64,000 nt of DNA, taken from the NCBI RefSeq assembly GCF_007786235.1, contig NZ_VNFK01000001.1, forward strand, positions 372,001 to 436,000, given 5' to 3'. The stretch is from Paenarthrobacter nitroguajacolicus (lineage in GTDB: Bacteria; Actinomycetota; Actinomycetes; Actinomycetales; Micrococcaceae). The position numbers and the translations under genes are program-made. Below, piece by piece: positions 52,552 to 61,516 of this stretch. The number at the start of each line of letters is the position of its first letter. The stretch's first letter is position 1. The notes beneath the pieces were generated by a model. It worked only from the letters and a program-made list of their open reading frames with translations. It ran no database searches and had not been told where the DNA came from.

Positions 52552-55017
52552 ATGTCCCTTATTCGCGCGCTCAGCAAGGAACTGGAAGCGCGCAGCGACA
52601 ACTCGCTGCGGGCCTTGTTTGCCGCGCGACCGGACCTGATCTCCCCCATGGCGCCGGACTTCCCGGCCTTGGCCGCACGAGCCAGTGCCCGGGTCAGTGT
52701 CCAGAGGGCTTTGGAACGCTTGAACAAGCCCGAGATGCAGGTCCTGGAGACTCTCCACCTCTGCACCAATGCCGACACCGGCCACAGCGTTTCCGCCGCC
52801 GGGCTGAAGAAGGTCATTGCCGGCTCAACGCTCTCAGCACTGGACCCCATCCTCGCCAAGTTGCAGGAACTTGCCTTGGTCCATCGGGCCGATCCGCCCG
52901 CCGGAACACCGGCCACCAGCTCACGGCAACGTTTCTACCTTCCCGTGGGAAGCCTCAAGGACGTCATTGGCATCTATCCAGCAGGCCTGGGCAGGAGCTA
53001 TACGGAACTCGTCCGGTTGCAGCCGGCTTTTGCCCAGCGCGTGGTGCAATTGGTAGCCGAACTCCACCACAGTGGCCTGGGCATCCACTTGGCCAGCACT
53101 CCCATGGATGCGGCGCTCGCGCTGCAGCGGTGGACGTCCAGTCCGGAGAACCTGCGCACCATCCTGGCGACAGCACCGGAGCGCACCCTTGGATTGCTGG
53201 ACAAGTTCGGCAGCTGGGCCATGGGCGCCGTACCCCAAGCCCAACGCCGTGCGTCCGTCACCCACGAAAGCGCCGACGTCGGGCCTATCGACTGGCTGTT
53301 GGCGCGCGGTCTGCTGGTCCCCCTGGACGCCGGCCACGTGGAACTGCCCCACAGCGTGGGTATCGCCCTCCGTGGCGGGGCGATCGTGGATGACTTTACG
53401 CTGGCCCCACCCGTCCCGGAGCTGGGCCATACCAGTGCTGCTTTGCGGCGCAATGCGGCCATGGGCGCAATCGCCGAAACCTTGCGGCTGGCCGGCGAGC
53501 TGTTGTTCGCCGTTCGTGAGCAACCCCTGGCGACGCTCCGAAGCGGCGGGGTGGGCGTCCGGGAACTCCGGCGCCTGGCCGAGTCCATCCGCTGCGGCGT
53601 GCACGAGACCGCCATTTTCCTTGAGCTATGTGCCATGGCCGGACTGCTGCGGCTGGATGTGGACAGTTCCACCTGGGTCCAGCCGCCGTCGCTGGAATGG
53701 CTCAACCTGCCCCGGCAGGAGCAATGGCTTTGGCTGGTCAACGCCTGGCTGGCCAGCGAGCGCGCCCCGTCGCTGGTGGGGCAACCGCTCACGGGTCCCT
53801 CATCCACCGCATCCCATCAGGGGGCGGCCGGCACCACCATCAATGCTTTGTCCGCGGAGGCCCAACGGCCCGACGCCCCAGTGGTTCGGCGGAGGGTCCT
53901 GGAAATCCTGAATGAGCTTACGGTGGAGGCCGCAGCGCCGGACGGCAAGGCTCCCGTCCTGGACGCCCGTGCCGTACTTCAACGCGCCGAGTGGTCCCAG
54001 CCGAGGATGTCCCGTCGTTTCAGTTCCCTGGTCCGCGGGATCCTCGAAGAAGCCGCCCTTCTGGGACTGATGGGCTCCGGTGCTTTGACCCAGCTGGGTT
54101 CGGCCATTGCCGATGCCCAGCCCGAGCAGGCCATGACTATTCTGGGCGAGCACCTGCCCGCTGCCGTGAACCACATCCTCCTGCAGGCGGACCTGACGGC
54201 CGTGGCACCTGGGTACCTTGCGCCCGAACTCAGCGAAACGCTGCTGTTGATGGCCGACGCCGAGGGGCAAGGTCCGGCGTCCATCTACCGGTTCTCTGCC
54301 GTCACCATACGCAGGGCGCTCGACGCCGGACAGGATGCGGAGTCGCTGTTGGCGTTCCTCCGTGAGCACTCCGCGACGGACGTGCCCCAGCCGCTGGCGT
54401 ACCTCATCCAGGACACGGCGTCCAGGCATGGCCGCCTGCGGATCGGCACGAGTGCCAGCTTCATCCAGAGCGATGACGAGACCGCCATTACCGATCTCCT
54501 GCAGGAGGCCCGGACGTCGGCCTTGAGCTTGGTGCGCATCGCGCCGACTGTCCTAACTTCCTCGGCGAGCCCCCGCGAAACGGCCCGTGTCCTCCGCGAG
54601 CTGGGACTTTCGCCGGCGGTGCAGGAGGCCGAACCCGCCGTCGTGCGTTTCAAGCGGACCACAGCGGTGCCGGGCAGCGCCCGGCCCGTCTACACGGCAC
54701 CGCGGACCGCTCCGCCGGACGACGACGTCGAGGCGCAGCTTTCGGTCTTGCGGCAGCACCGCGGGGTTCCCGCCGGCGGGACGGGCGAAGCGTCCACACA
54801 GCTTGGCTTGGAGACATTGCAGACGGCAATAAGGCTCAAACAGGCAGTCACCATGAACGTGGTGGACAGCCTGGGGAATGCCAACACCGAAACCGTTGTT
54901 CCTGTCTCCGTCTCCGGGGGACGCGTCCGGGTGTTCGATCCCGCCAAGGACACCGAACGGGTGTTGTCCATCCACCGGATCATCGATGTGGAACCCGCAG
55001 GTGAACTGCGTTCATGA
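52552..55017 (+). CDS. Helicase-associated (XPB-partner) protein
   Basis: An 821-residue protein of the group annotated as helicase-associated domain proteins, found next to XPB-type helicases in actinobacteria. It lacks Walker motifs. Winged-helix-like segments appear in the N-terminal half ('VQRALERLNKPEMQVLETLHL'), and a conserved C-terminal part ('MNVVDSLGNANTETVVPVSVSGGRVRVFD') resembles a WYL/SH3-like barrel. ATG 52552 was preferred over the TTG directly before it. It lies 38 nt upstream of the XPB gene on the same strand, so the two probably act together in DNA repair or transcription. Confidence 0.85.
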   Translation: MSLIRALSKELEARSDNSLRALFAARPDLISPMAPDFPALAARASARVSVQRALERLNKPEMQVLETLHLCTNADTGHSVSAAGLKKVIAGSTLSALDPILAKLQELALVHRADPPAGTPATSSRQRFYLPVGSLKDVIGIYPAGLGRSYTELVRLQPAFAQRVVQLVAELHHSGLGIHLASTPMDAALALQRWTSSPENLRTILATAPERTLGLLDKFGSWAMGAVPQAQRRASVTHESADVGPIDWLLARGLLVPLDAGHVELPHSVGIALRGGAIVDDFTLAPPVPELGHTSAALRRNAAMGAIAETLRLAGELLFAVREQPLATLRSGGVGVRELRRLAESIRCGVHETAIFLELCAMAGLLRLDVDSSTWVQPPSLEWLNLPRQEQWLWLVNAWLASERAPSLVGQPLTGPSSTASHQGAAGTTINALSAEAQRPDAPVVRRRVLEILNELTVEAAAPDGKAPVLDARAVLQRAEWSQPRMSRRFSSLVRGILEEAALLGLMGSGALTQLGSAIADAQPEQAMTILGEHLPAAVNHILLQADLTAVAPGYLAPELSETLLLMADAEGQGPASIYRFSAVTIRRALDAGQDAESLLAFLREHSATDVPQPLAYLIQDTASRHGRLRIGTSASFIQSDDETAITDLLQEARTSALSLVRIAPTVLTSSASPRETARVLRELGLSPAVQEAEPAVVRFKRTTAVPGSARPVYTAPRTAPPDDDVEAQLSVLRQHRGVPAGGTGEASTQLGLETLQTAIRLKQAVTMNVVDSLGNANTETVVPVSVSGGRVRVFDPAKDTERVLSIHRIIDVEPAGELRS

Positions 55018-55055
55018 AAACCGCGCCGTGAAACTGCGCAAGTGAGGATTCAACA

Positions 55056-56714
55056 GTGACCGACGGTCCGCTGATCGTACAAAGCGACAAAACCATACTG
55101 CTTGAGGTCGACCACGAACTCGCCACCGAGGCCCGGCACGCCATCGCCGCCTTCGCTGAGCTGGAACGCGCCCCCGAGCACATGCACAGTTACAGGCTCA
55201 CGCCGCTGGGCCTGTGGAACGCCCGCGCCGCCGGCCTGGACGCCGAGCAGGTGTTGGACACCCTGCTGAAGTATTCGCGTTTCCCCGTGCCGCATGCGCT
55301 GCTGATCGACATCGAAGAGACCATGTCCCGTTACGGACGCCTGCGGCTTGAGAAGGACGCACAACATGGCCTGGTGATGCGGACTGATGACTACCCCGTG
55401 CTGGAAGAAGTCATCCGGGCCAAGAAGATCGCCCCGTTGCTGGGTCCAAGGATCGACGGCGAGACCGTGGTGGTGCACTCGTCGCAGCGGGGACAGTTGA
55501 AGCAGCTGTTGCTCAAACTGGGGTGGCCCGCGGAAGACCTGGCCGGCTATGTGGACGGGCAGCCCCACCTCATCATGCTGGACGAAAGCGACTGGCAGCT
55601 CCGTCCATACCAGAAGGTGGCCACGGAGAACTTCTGGGCCGGCGGCAGCGGCGTCGTCGTGCTTCCGTGTGGTGCGGGAAAGACGTTGGTGGGGGCTGCT
55701 GCGATGGCAACGTCATCCACCACCACGCTGATCCTTGTCACCAACACTGTGTCGGCGCGGCAGTGGAAGGACGAGCTCCTCAAACGGACGTCGCTGACTG
55801 AGGACGAAATCGGCGAATACTCCGGTGCGGTCAAGGAAGTCCGGCCCGTTACCATCGCCACCTACCAGGTCCTCACCACCAAGCGCGGCGGCCTCTACCC
55901 GCATTTGGAACTCGTGGACGGCCACGACTGGGGACTCATCATCTATGACGAGGTCCACCTGTTGCCTGCCCCGATCTTCCGAATGACAGCGGACCTGCAG
56001 GCACGGCGCAGGCTTGGCCTGACGGCAACACTCGTCCGCGAGGATGGCCGCGAAGGCGAGGTGTTCAGCCTGATCGGTCCTAAACGGTATGACGCTCCGT
56101 GGAAGGACATCGAAGCACAGGGCTACATAGCACCGGCCGACTGTGTGGAGGTGCGCGTGGATCTCCCCCGGGACGAACGGGTGGCCTATGCCATGGCCGA
56201 TGACGCTGACAAGTACCGGCTCTGCGCGACGTCGGAAACCAAGACCCAGCTGGTGGAGCAACTCGTGGCCGCTCACAGGGGCGAGCAACTGTTGGTGATC
56301 GGCCAGTACATCGACCAGCTGGACGAGATTGCCGAGCGGTTGGACGCTCCTTTGATCAAGGGCGAAACCAGCGTCAAGGCGCGGCAGAAACTCTTCGATG
56401 CCTTCCGTAAAGGCGAGATCCACACGTTGGTGGTGTCCAAAGTGGCCAACTTCTCCATCGACCTTCCGGAAGCATCCGTGGCCATCCAGGTCTCAGGCTC
56501 CTTCGGATCGCGTCAGGAGGAAGCCCAGCGGCTGGGACGTCTCCTGCGACCCAAGCAGGACGGCCGGGCCGCCCGCTTCTACTCCCTGGTTGCCAGGGAC
56601 ACACTGGACCAGGATTTCGCAGCCAAGCGCCAACGCTTCCTTGCCGAACAGGGCTACGCCTACCGGATCATGGACGCCAAGGATGTGGGTAAGGACGTCG
56701 GACAGGAACAATAG
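55056..56714 (+). CDS. XPB-type DNA repair helicase
   Basis: A 552-residue superfamily 2 helicase resembling eukaryotic/archaeal XPB. An N-terminal damage-recognition-like domain (1-165) precedes the first motor domain with Walker A 'LPCGAGKT' at 203-210 and DEVH at 298-301, then 'LTATLVREDG' (motif III). Domain 2 ends with 'SGSFGSRQEEAQRLGRLLRPK' (motif VI). GTG start with AGTGAGGA upstream. It follows its presumed partner protein. In mycobacteria the homologue is a 3'-5' ATP-dependent helicase. Confidence 0.94.
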   Translation: MTDGPLIVQSDKTILLEVDHELATEARHAIAAFAELERAPEHMHSYRLTPLGLWNARAAGLDAEQVLDTLLKYSRFPVPHALLIDIEETMSRYGRLRLEKDAQHGLVMRTDDYPVLEEVIRAKKIAPLLGPRIDGETVVVHSSQRGQLKQLLLKLGWPAEDLAGYVDGQPHLIMLDESDWQLRPYQKVATENFWAGGSGVVVLPCGAGKTLVGAAAMATSSTTTLILVTNTVSARQWKDELLKRTSLTEDEIGEYSGAVKEVRPVTIATYQVLTTKRGGLYPHLELVDGHDWGLIIYDEVHLLPAPIFRMTADLQARRRLGLTATLVREDGREGEVFSLIGPKRYDAPWKDIEAQGYIAPADCVEVRVDLPRDERVAYAMADDADKYRLCATSETKTQLVEQLVAAHRGEQLLVIGQYIDQLDEIAERLDAPLIKGETSVKARQKLFDAFRKGEIHTLVVSKVANFSIDLPEASVAIQVSGSFGSRQEEAQRLGRLLRPKQDGRAARFYSLVARDTLDQDFAAKRQRFLAEQGYAYRIMDAKDVGKDVGQEQ

Positions 56715-56804
56715 GCAGCAGGCCAAGGAACCAAAGAACCTCAGGCCCCTTGCCAATCATCTCCAGCGACTTTACGATTCCTAGTGAAGCTCTCCGCCCT
56801 TTTG

Positions 56805-56877
56805 GTTGCCCCTGGTCCAGGCAACTTGGCGGCCAGCCGTCGGCGGTGGGGGAAGCCCGCAGCCAGGGAGCCGACGG
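56805..56877 (+). other. Structured RNA-like region upstream of the DUF6220 gene
   Basis: Two hairpins follow one another: GTTGCC...GGCAAC (56805-56825) and a perfect CCGTCGGC/GCCGACGG pair (56837-56844 with 56870-56877) enclosing GGTGGGGGAAGCCCGC. It may be the XPB terminator plus a leader element, but there is no U-tract. I cannot match it to a riboswitch class. Confidence 0.4.
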
Positions 56878-56924
56878 TTTGAAGGCCTTGAAGAATCTGT
56901 GAATTTTTTACCAGAGGATTCCCT

Positions 56925-57398
56925 ATGCGTAAGACCCTCCTGGTCCTGTCGGCGATCGTCCTGCTGTCAGCACTGGCCCAGTTGTTCTTTGCCGGCTACT
57001 TCCACTTCCAGAACACCATCGAAGCCCAGCGTGAAGCGGGCGTCTTCCATGCAGTAAACGGCCAGTACGTCTTGCGGTACGGGGCCCTGTTGGCTGCCAT
57101 CGTAGCGGCGATTGCCAAAGTTGGCTCCCGCACCATCTGGCTGGCCGCAGGCATCTTCCTGCTGACCTGGCTGCAACTGTTCATCTTCATCATCGGCGGC
57201 ATGCTCACCGGTTCTTCGCCGGAGTTCATCACCCCGGCGGGATCGTGGGTGGTCTCCATCCACCCGATCGTTGGCGTGCTGATGATTTTCATGTCGTACT
57301 GGCTGTTCAACCGTGCACGTGCTGCGGCACTCAACCCGCAACCGTTGCCTCCCAAGGCCGCGGCATCGGATGCTTCGGCCTCGTCCAGCGCAGCCTGA
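56925..57398 (+). CDS. DUF6220 family membrane protein
   Basis: A 157-residue protein with four transmembrane helices (about 4-26, 48-66, 70-93 and 106-126) and an Ala/Ser/Pro-rich tail. The second loop 'AGVFHAVNGQYVLRYG' contains a conserved-looking His. The four-helix layout and paired His residues recall small b-type cytochrome-like domains, but haem binding is speculation. It lies 12 nt before the multicopper oxidase gene, so the two are probably an operon. The preceding 56715-56924 holds no gene. ATG start with AGAGGA eight bases upstream. Confidence 0.78.
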   Translation: MRKTLLVLSAIVLLSALAQLFFAGYFHFQNTIEAQREAGVFHAVNGQYVLRYGALLAAIVAAIAKVGSRTIWLAAGIFLLTWLQLFIFIIGGMLTGSSPEFITPAGSWVVSIHPIVGVLMIFMSYWLFNRARAAALNPQPLPPKAAASDASASSSAA

Positions 57399-57410
57399 CC
57401 ACCCGCAGCT

Positions 57411-59501
57411 GTGACCATCTCACAGCTGCTGGCGGTGGACTTGGTGCTGTCCGTCCTGGCGGCCGGCGCCTGGATCGCCGCCGTCTGGAAGACCGTTTCA
57501 TTGAGTAGTGACGGGCGGACAACCAAGACTGGAAACATCCACTTGGCGATCCTTTTCGTCGGTGTCGCCGTTGTAGCGACGGCGGCGCGCTACGCGTTAC
57601 TCCCTGCTTTGGTGGCCGGCAGTTGGTGGTTTGCAAGCGAACGCACAACCATCAACCTTCCCCTGACCGCCATCCCCGCGGCTTGGGCCGCGATGGCCGG
57701 TGTTCCGTACTTGCTGAGGAGGCGGAACACCGGCTCACAACCTGCCGAAGAGGACCGGGAACGTGGTGGGCGATCCCGTGAATGGGCCGTACTCGCCATG
57801 GTGGCCGCGGCAGCGTCGTCGGTGGCATCACTCGCACTGACCTTCATCCTTGGTCCGTTTCCGGCACCGTGGAGCATTGCGCTACTGCTGTTGATGGTGG
57901 CCGGAACGGTGCTGCTGGCACGGCTCGCCCTGTTAACACCGGGGCGCGGAGTAAAGGCAGGACTTACAGGAACACGCGGCGCCTCCCCCGCAGGAAGGCG
58001 TCCGACGGCGGCTGCCGCGGTTGCCGGCCTCATGGCATGCACCGCTCTGGGCTCGGGAGTCTTCGCTTGGCTTGGGAGCCGGTCCGCCGACGGCACCGTG
58101 ATTAGTGCCGCCGTCGGCCACCACAACGGCGGCACAGCCACCACAGTGACGGACCCGACGCCGGTGACCAGCTTGCTGGGCGACCCTCCCGCCGACGCCG
58201 TGGTGCGGCACTACGAACTGACCGCCCGCGTGGAACAGGTGACGCTGCCATCCGGGCAGGCAACGGAGGCCTGGACCTTCGGCAGCCTTCCGGGCCCAGC
58301 GTTGGAAGCTCAACTGGGTGAAGTCATGGAGGTGGTTTTGAAGAACCGCGACGTCACTGCGGGCGTGACGCTGCACTGGCACGGGTACGACGTTCCCAAT
58401 GCCATGGACGGAGTGGCCGGCGCCACGCAGGATGCCGTGATGCCCGGACAGTCCATGACCTATCGCTTTACTGCTGCCCAAGCGGGCACCTACTGGTACC
58501 ACACTCATCAGGATTCGGCCGAAGGGGTCCGCAAAGGCCTCTACGGCACATTCGTCGTGCACCACCCCTCGTTGCCCCGTGCTGAAACGGACATCGTGGT
58601 GGCCGGACACGACCTTAGCGGTCTGGGGTTGCTGGGCTCCTCAGACCGTGTAAGTGGCCACTCCGCCGTACCTGGTTCGATGGTGCGGGCGCGGCTCATC
58701 AACACCGATTCCCTGCCGCAGCGCTACTTGGTGGAGGGCACTGCCTTCAAGGCTGTGGCTGTGGACGGAACCGACGTGAACCAGCCGGAAGAAGTGAACG
58801 GCAAGCTGGTCCGTCTTGGTGCAGGGGGCCGGGTGGACATCGCCTTCATCATGCCGGATGCGCCCGTGACCGTGCGGTCCGACGCCGCTGCCAGCGCCGC
58901 AGTGGTGGTCTCTCCGTCACGTTCGGGCGTCGCTGAGCCCGGGATCCCCGAAAAGGCCCCTGCGGGCGCGTTCGCCACCACCCCCGTGCTCGACCTGTTG
59001 GAGTATGGCAAGCCCCTGGTCGGACCATCCGGTGGCTCTACGGGCGCTGCTGCGGGGAGCCGCAGGATCACCCGGGAAGAGGTGGTGGTTTTGGACCGGC
59101 AGTTCCGCTTTGTGGATGGGATTCCGCGTTACGCGTTCACTGTGAATGGGGCCGCGTATCCGCTGGTTCCCTCCATGGACGTGGCTGAGGGCGACACCGT
59201 AAAAGTAACGGTGGTGAACCGCACAGCCGAGCCGCATCCAATGCATCCACACGGACATCACGTGCAGGTGCTCAGCCGGAACGGTGTGGCACCCAGCGGT
59301 TCACCCTTGGTACTGGACACGGTGGACGTGTTGCCGGGCGAAGTGTGGGAGTTGCTGCTGCATGCCGACAACCCCGGCATCTGGATGGACCACTGCCACA
59401 ACCTGGATCATGCAGCCGAGGGAATGATGATGCTGTTGAAGTACGAAGGGGTGTCATCACCGTTCGTCCACGGCGGTCACTCCCGCAACCGGCCGGAGTG
59501 A
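57411..59501 (+). CDS. Membrane-tethered multicopper oxidase
   Basis: A 696-residue fusion. The first ~225 residues hold about six transmembrane helices; residues about 260-690 form a multicopper oxidase facing the outside. Copper ligands are visible as H322-W-H324-G, H364-T-H366, 'HPMHPHGHH' near 607-615 and 'HCHNLDHAAEGM' near 660-672, so type 1 and trinuclear sites look complete. The T1 axial position ends in M. Possible roles: Cu(I) or Mn oxidation, or phenol oxidation. GTG start 12 nt after the DUF6220 stop. Coding capacity is normal, no frameshift. Confidence 0.93.
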   Translation: MTISQLLAVDLVLSVLAAGAWIAAVWKTVSLSSDGRTTKTGNIHLAILFVGVAVVATAARYALLPALVAGSWWFASERTTINLPLTAIPAAWAAMAGVPYLLRRRNTGSQPAEEDRERGGRSREWAVLAMVAAAASSVASLALTFILGPFPAPWSIALLLLMVAGTVLLARLALLTPGRGVKAGLTGTRGASPAGRRPTAAAAVAGLMACTALGSGVFAWLGSRSADGTVISAAVGHHNGGTATTVTDPTPVTSLLGDPPADAVVRHYELTARVEQVTLPSGQATEAWTFGSLPGPALEAQLGEVMEVVLKNRDVTAGVTLHWHGYDVPNAMDGVAGATQDAVMPGQSMTYRFTAAQAGTYWYHTHQDSAEGVRKGLYGTFVVHHPSLPRAETDIVVAGHDLSGLGLLGSSDRVSGHSAVPGSMVRARLINTDSLPQRYLVEGTAFKAVAVDGTDVNQPEEVNGKLVRLGAGGRVDIAFIMPDAPVTVRSDAAASAAVVVSPSRSGVAEPGIPEKAPAGAFATTPVLDLLEYGKPLVGPSGGSTGAAAGSRRITREEVVVLDRQFRFVDGIPRYAFTVNGAAYPLVPSMDVAEGDTVKVTVVNRTAEPHPMHPHGHHVQVLSRNGVAPSGSPLVLDTVDVLPGEVWELLLHADNPGIWMDHCHNLDHAAEGMMMLLKYEGVSSPFVHGGHSRNRPE

Positions 59502-59506
59502 CCCTC

Positions 59507-59731
59507 TCAGGCAACCATGCGGCTGGTGTGGTGGGCTTTGACTTGATCCACTACGGCCCAGGAATCTTCATCGCGGAGTTGGGCACTGGCGAAGCGTTCG
59601 GCCGCCGCGAGGTCATGGAAGTCTTCGCGCCGAACCCGGCCTGTATCCGTATCCAAGTACGTCACATGGAACTCGACGTCGTCACGGCTGCGGTGCTGGT
59701 GAATGCTGACTGGAGCTGTTGTCTTTGCCAT
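59507..59731 (-). CDS. Small hypothetical protein
   Basis: A 74-residue cytoplasmic protein with several His and acidic residues ('MAKTTAPVSIHQHRSRDDVEFHVTYLD'). Predicted to be a small alpha/beta fold. Function unknown. It ends five bases from the multicopper oxidase stop on the other strand (convergent) and starts about 70 bp from the LysR gene end. ATG 59731; no strong ribosome-binding site. Retained because codon use fits the neighbourhood. Confidence 0.6.
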   Translation of the reverse strand: MAKTTAPVSIHQHRSRDDVEFHVTYLDTDTGRVRREDFHDLAAAERFASAQLRDEDSWAVVDQVKAHHTSRMVA

Positions 59732-59800
59732 GTTTCAAGTGTGGAACGGGGCACTGACAATTTAGGAAGCATCCGTGGGCGTGTTCGGATTTCGGAGCCC

Positions 59801-60724
59801 TCAAGGCTTCCTGAGGTACTGCCCCGACACGTTGCGAACGGTCTCGCTGAGCACGTCCAACACCCTTGATGCTGTCCGCCACCGCTGCCAGTACAGTGGC
59901 ACGTCGAAGGGCCGTTCAGGGGCAAGCTCAATCAGCCGGCCATCAGCGATGTCCGGCCCGCATTGGACTTCCGGGATGAGTCCCCAGCCGAGGCCCAACC
60001 GTATGGCATCGCCGAAGTCCTGTGAGGCCGGAACATAGTGGCGCGGGCCCTTCCGTACGGGGAGCGGTTCTCCGCCGGTGCGGGAACGCGACTGCACGAA
60101 GGCCCACTGATACGTGTCCTTGCGGTCGAAATCCACGGTGGGGGCTGCATTGAGCACCTTCGCTTCCAAGCCATCCGGCAAGCCCGGGAACCAGCGGTCC
60201 ACAAAGTGGGGCGCCGCAACGGCCAGGTAACGCATGACCCCGAGGCTTTCCACCCGGCACCCCTGCACCGGCTCCGGTGTAGCGGTGACGGCGGCCATAA
60301 CGGTACCGGAGCGCAGCAGCGAGGTGGAATGCTGTTCGTCGTCGCGGTGGAGATCGAAGGTGACATTGAGGTCCACGGGAATCTGGGACAGCGCTTGCAG
60401 GAACCACACCGCCAGGGAATCCGCGTTGACCACGATCGGGACGGCAAGCTGCGCCCCATCGGAACCCAAGCCAAGCTCCCTGCCCGCATCGGCCTCCAAC
60501 TGTGCCACCTGGCGTGCCAGTCGCAGCACCACCTCGCCCGCCTCGGTGGGTTGAGCAGGATTGCTTCGCTGCAGCAACACCCTGCCGGCCGATTGTTCCA
60601 GCGCTTTCAGCCGTTGCGAAACCGCCGACGGTGTGATGTGCAGCAGGCGCGCGGCGGCATCCAGTGTTCCTTCGGAGAGGACGGTGGCGAAGGTGAGCAG
60701 TTGCTCGGAGGGGAACTGTGGCAT
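59801..60724 (-). CDS. LysR-family regulator ArgP/LysG type
   Basis: A 307-residue LysR regulator of the ArgP (IciA) subgroup. The winged helix occupies residues 1-60 ('LLTFATVLSEGTLDAAARLLHITPSAVSQRLKAL'), followed by the effector domain. The divergent neighbour at 60793 is a LysE-type exporter, the standard pair in which the regulator senses lysine/arginine and activates export. A CTTTAG-N5-CTAAAG palindrome lies between. ATG 60724. Confidence 0.9.
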   Translation of the reverse strand: MPQFPSEQLLTFATVLSEGTLDAAARLLHITPSAVSQRLKALEQSAGRVLLQRSNPAQPTEAGEVVLRLARQVAQLEADAGRELGLGSDGAQLAVPIVVNADSLAVWFLQALSQIPVDLNVTFDLHRDDEQHSTSLLRSGTVMAAVTATPEPVQGCRVESLGVMRYLAVAAPHFVDRWFPGLPDGLEAKVLNAAPTVDFDRKDTYQWAFVQSRSRTGGEPLPVRKGPRHYVPASQDFGDAIRLGLGWGLIPEVQCGPDIADGRLIELAPERPFDVPLYWQRWRTASRVLDVLSETVRNVSGQYLRKP

Positions 60725-60750
60725 AAGCAGATCTTACGTGGCATGAGGAA

Positions 60751-60767
60751 CTTTAGCTGGTCTAAAG
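60751..60767. promoter_or_regulatory. Candidate LysR operator between the regulator and exporter genes
   Basis: A perfect CTTTAG-CTGGT-CTAAAG palindrome in the 68-bp divergent region, with T-N11-A spacing inside. Its position fits a LysR-type binding site controlling the exporter and the regulator itself. Confidence 0.6.
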
Positions 60768-60792
60768 ATATTCCCCTCCGTAGTTTCAAAGA

Positions 60793-61425
60793 GTGACTTT
60801 TACTGACTTCTTCCATTCCACGGGCCTCGGCCTTGCCACAGGCCTCGCACTGATCGTCGCGATCGGGGCACAAAACGCCTTCGTTCTCCGCCAGGGAATC
60901 CGCGGAGAGCACATTGGCCCCATCGTGGCAGTGTGCGCGCTGTCCGATGCTGTATTGATTGGTGCCGGTGTCCTTGGCACCGGCGCCCTGATAACGGCAG
61001 CCCCTGCCGCCGTCGTGGTCCTCCGCTATGTGGGCGCGGCATTCCTGGTGACCTACGGTGTCATGGCCGCCCGGCGCGCGCTGCGGCCCCAGGCGCTGAC
61101 GGCTGAAGGCCCCCGGAACGACGGCGGCGCGAAGCGGGGCCTCGCAGCCTCGGTCACCACTGTCCTGGCCCTGACCTGGCTCAATCCGCATGTCTACCTG
61201 GACATCGCGCTGATCGGTTCACTTGCCAGCGCGCAGGGCACTCCCTTGCAGTGGTGGTTCGGCGCCGGGGCCATGCTGGGCAGTATTCTCTGGTTCTGTT
61301 CTTTGGGCTTTGGGGCACGTTTCCTTCGGGGATTCTTCGCCAAGCCACTGTCATGGCGCTTCCTGGACGGCGGCATAGCCGTGACCATGATCGCGCTGGG
61401 GGCCGGTTTGGTGCTGGGTGCCTGA
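60793..61425 (+). CDS. LysE/ArgO-type amino-acid exporter
   Basis: A 210-residue membrane protein with about six helices of the LysE superfamily, exporting lysine/arginine. The marker 'IVAIGAQNAFVLRQGIRGEHIGPIVAVCALSD' is at about 21-52, and 'LALTWLNPHVYLD' at about 124-136 is the second signature. GTG start at 60793 without a clear ribosome-binding site, perhaps leaderless. Divergent from its LysR regulator. Confidence 0.93.
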   Translation: MTFTDFFHSTGLGLATGLALIVAIGAQNAFVLRQGIRGEHIGPIVAVCALSDAVLIGAGVLGTGALITAAPAAVVVLRYVGAAFLVTYGVMAARRALRPQALTAEGPRNDGGAKRGLAASVTTVLALTWLNPHVYLDIALIGSLASAQGTPLQWWFGAGAMLGSILWFCSLGFGARFLRGFFAKPLSWRFLDGGIAVTMIALGAGLVLGA

Positions 61426-61495
61426 GCGACCTCGTGGCTCTTGGCAGGAGGCTTGGCCGGGCCGCGCAGTTCGCTCACATGCAGCACCCAGACAA

Positions 61496-61512
61496 CTCCC
61501 AGTTTCTGGGAG
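61496..61512 (+). promoter_or_regulatory. Hairpin covering the response regulator ribosome-binding site
   Basis: CTCCCAG-TTT-CTGGGAG, a perfect 7-bp stem with three-base loop. The GGGAG in the right arm is the presumed ribosome-binding site for ATG 61517, four bases downstream. The fold would hide it, so translation may depend on melting or on a factor. Confidence 0.55.
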
Positions 61513-61516
61513 CATC

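Noticed and set aside
56805-56877. Cobalamin or SAM-IV riboswitch before DUF6220
   Set aside because: A few blocks look similar (GGCAAC, GGTGGGG), but the core consensus and expected pairings are missing.
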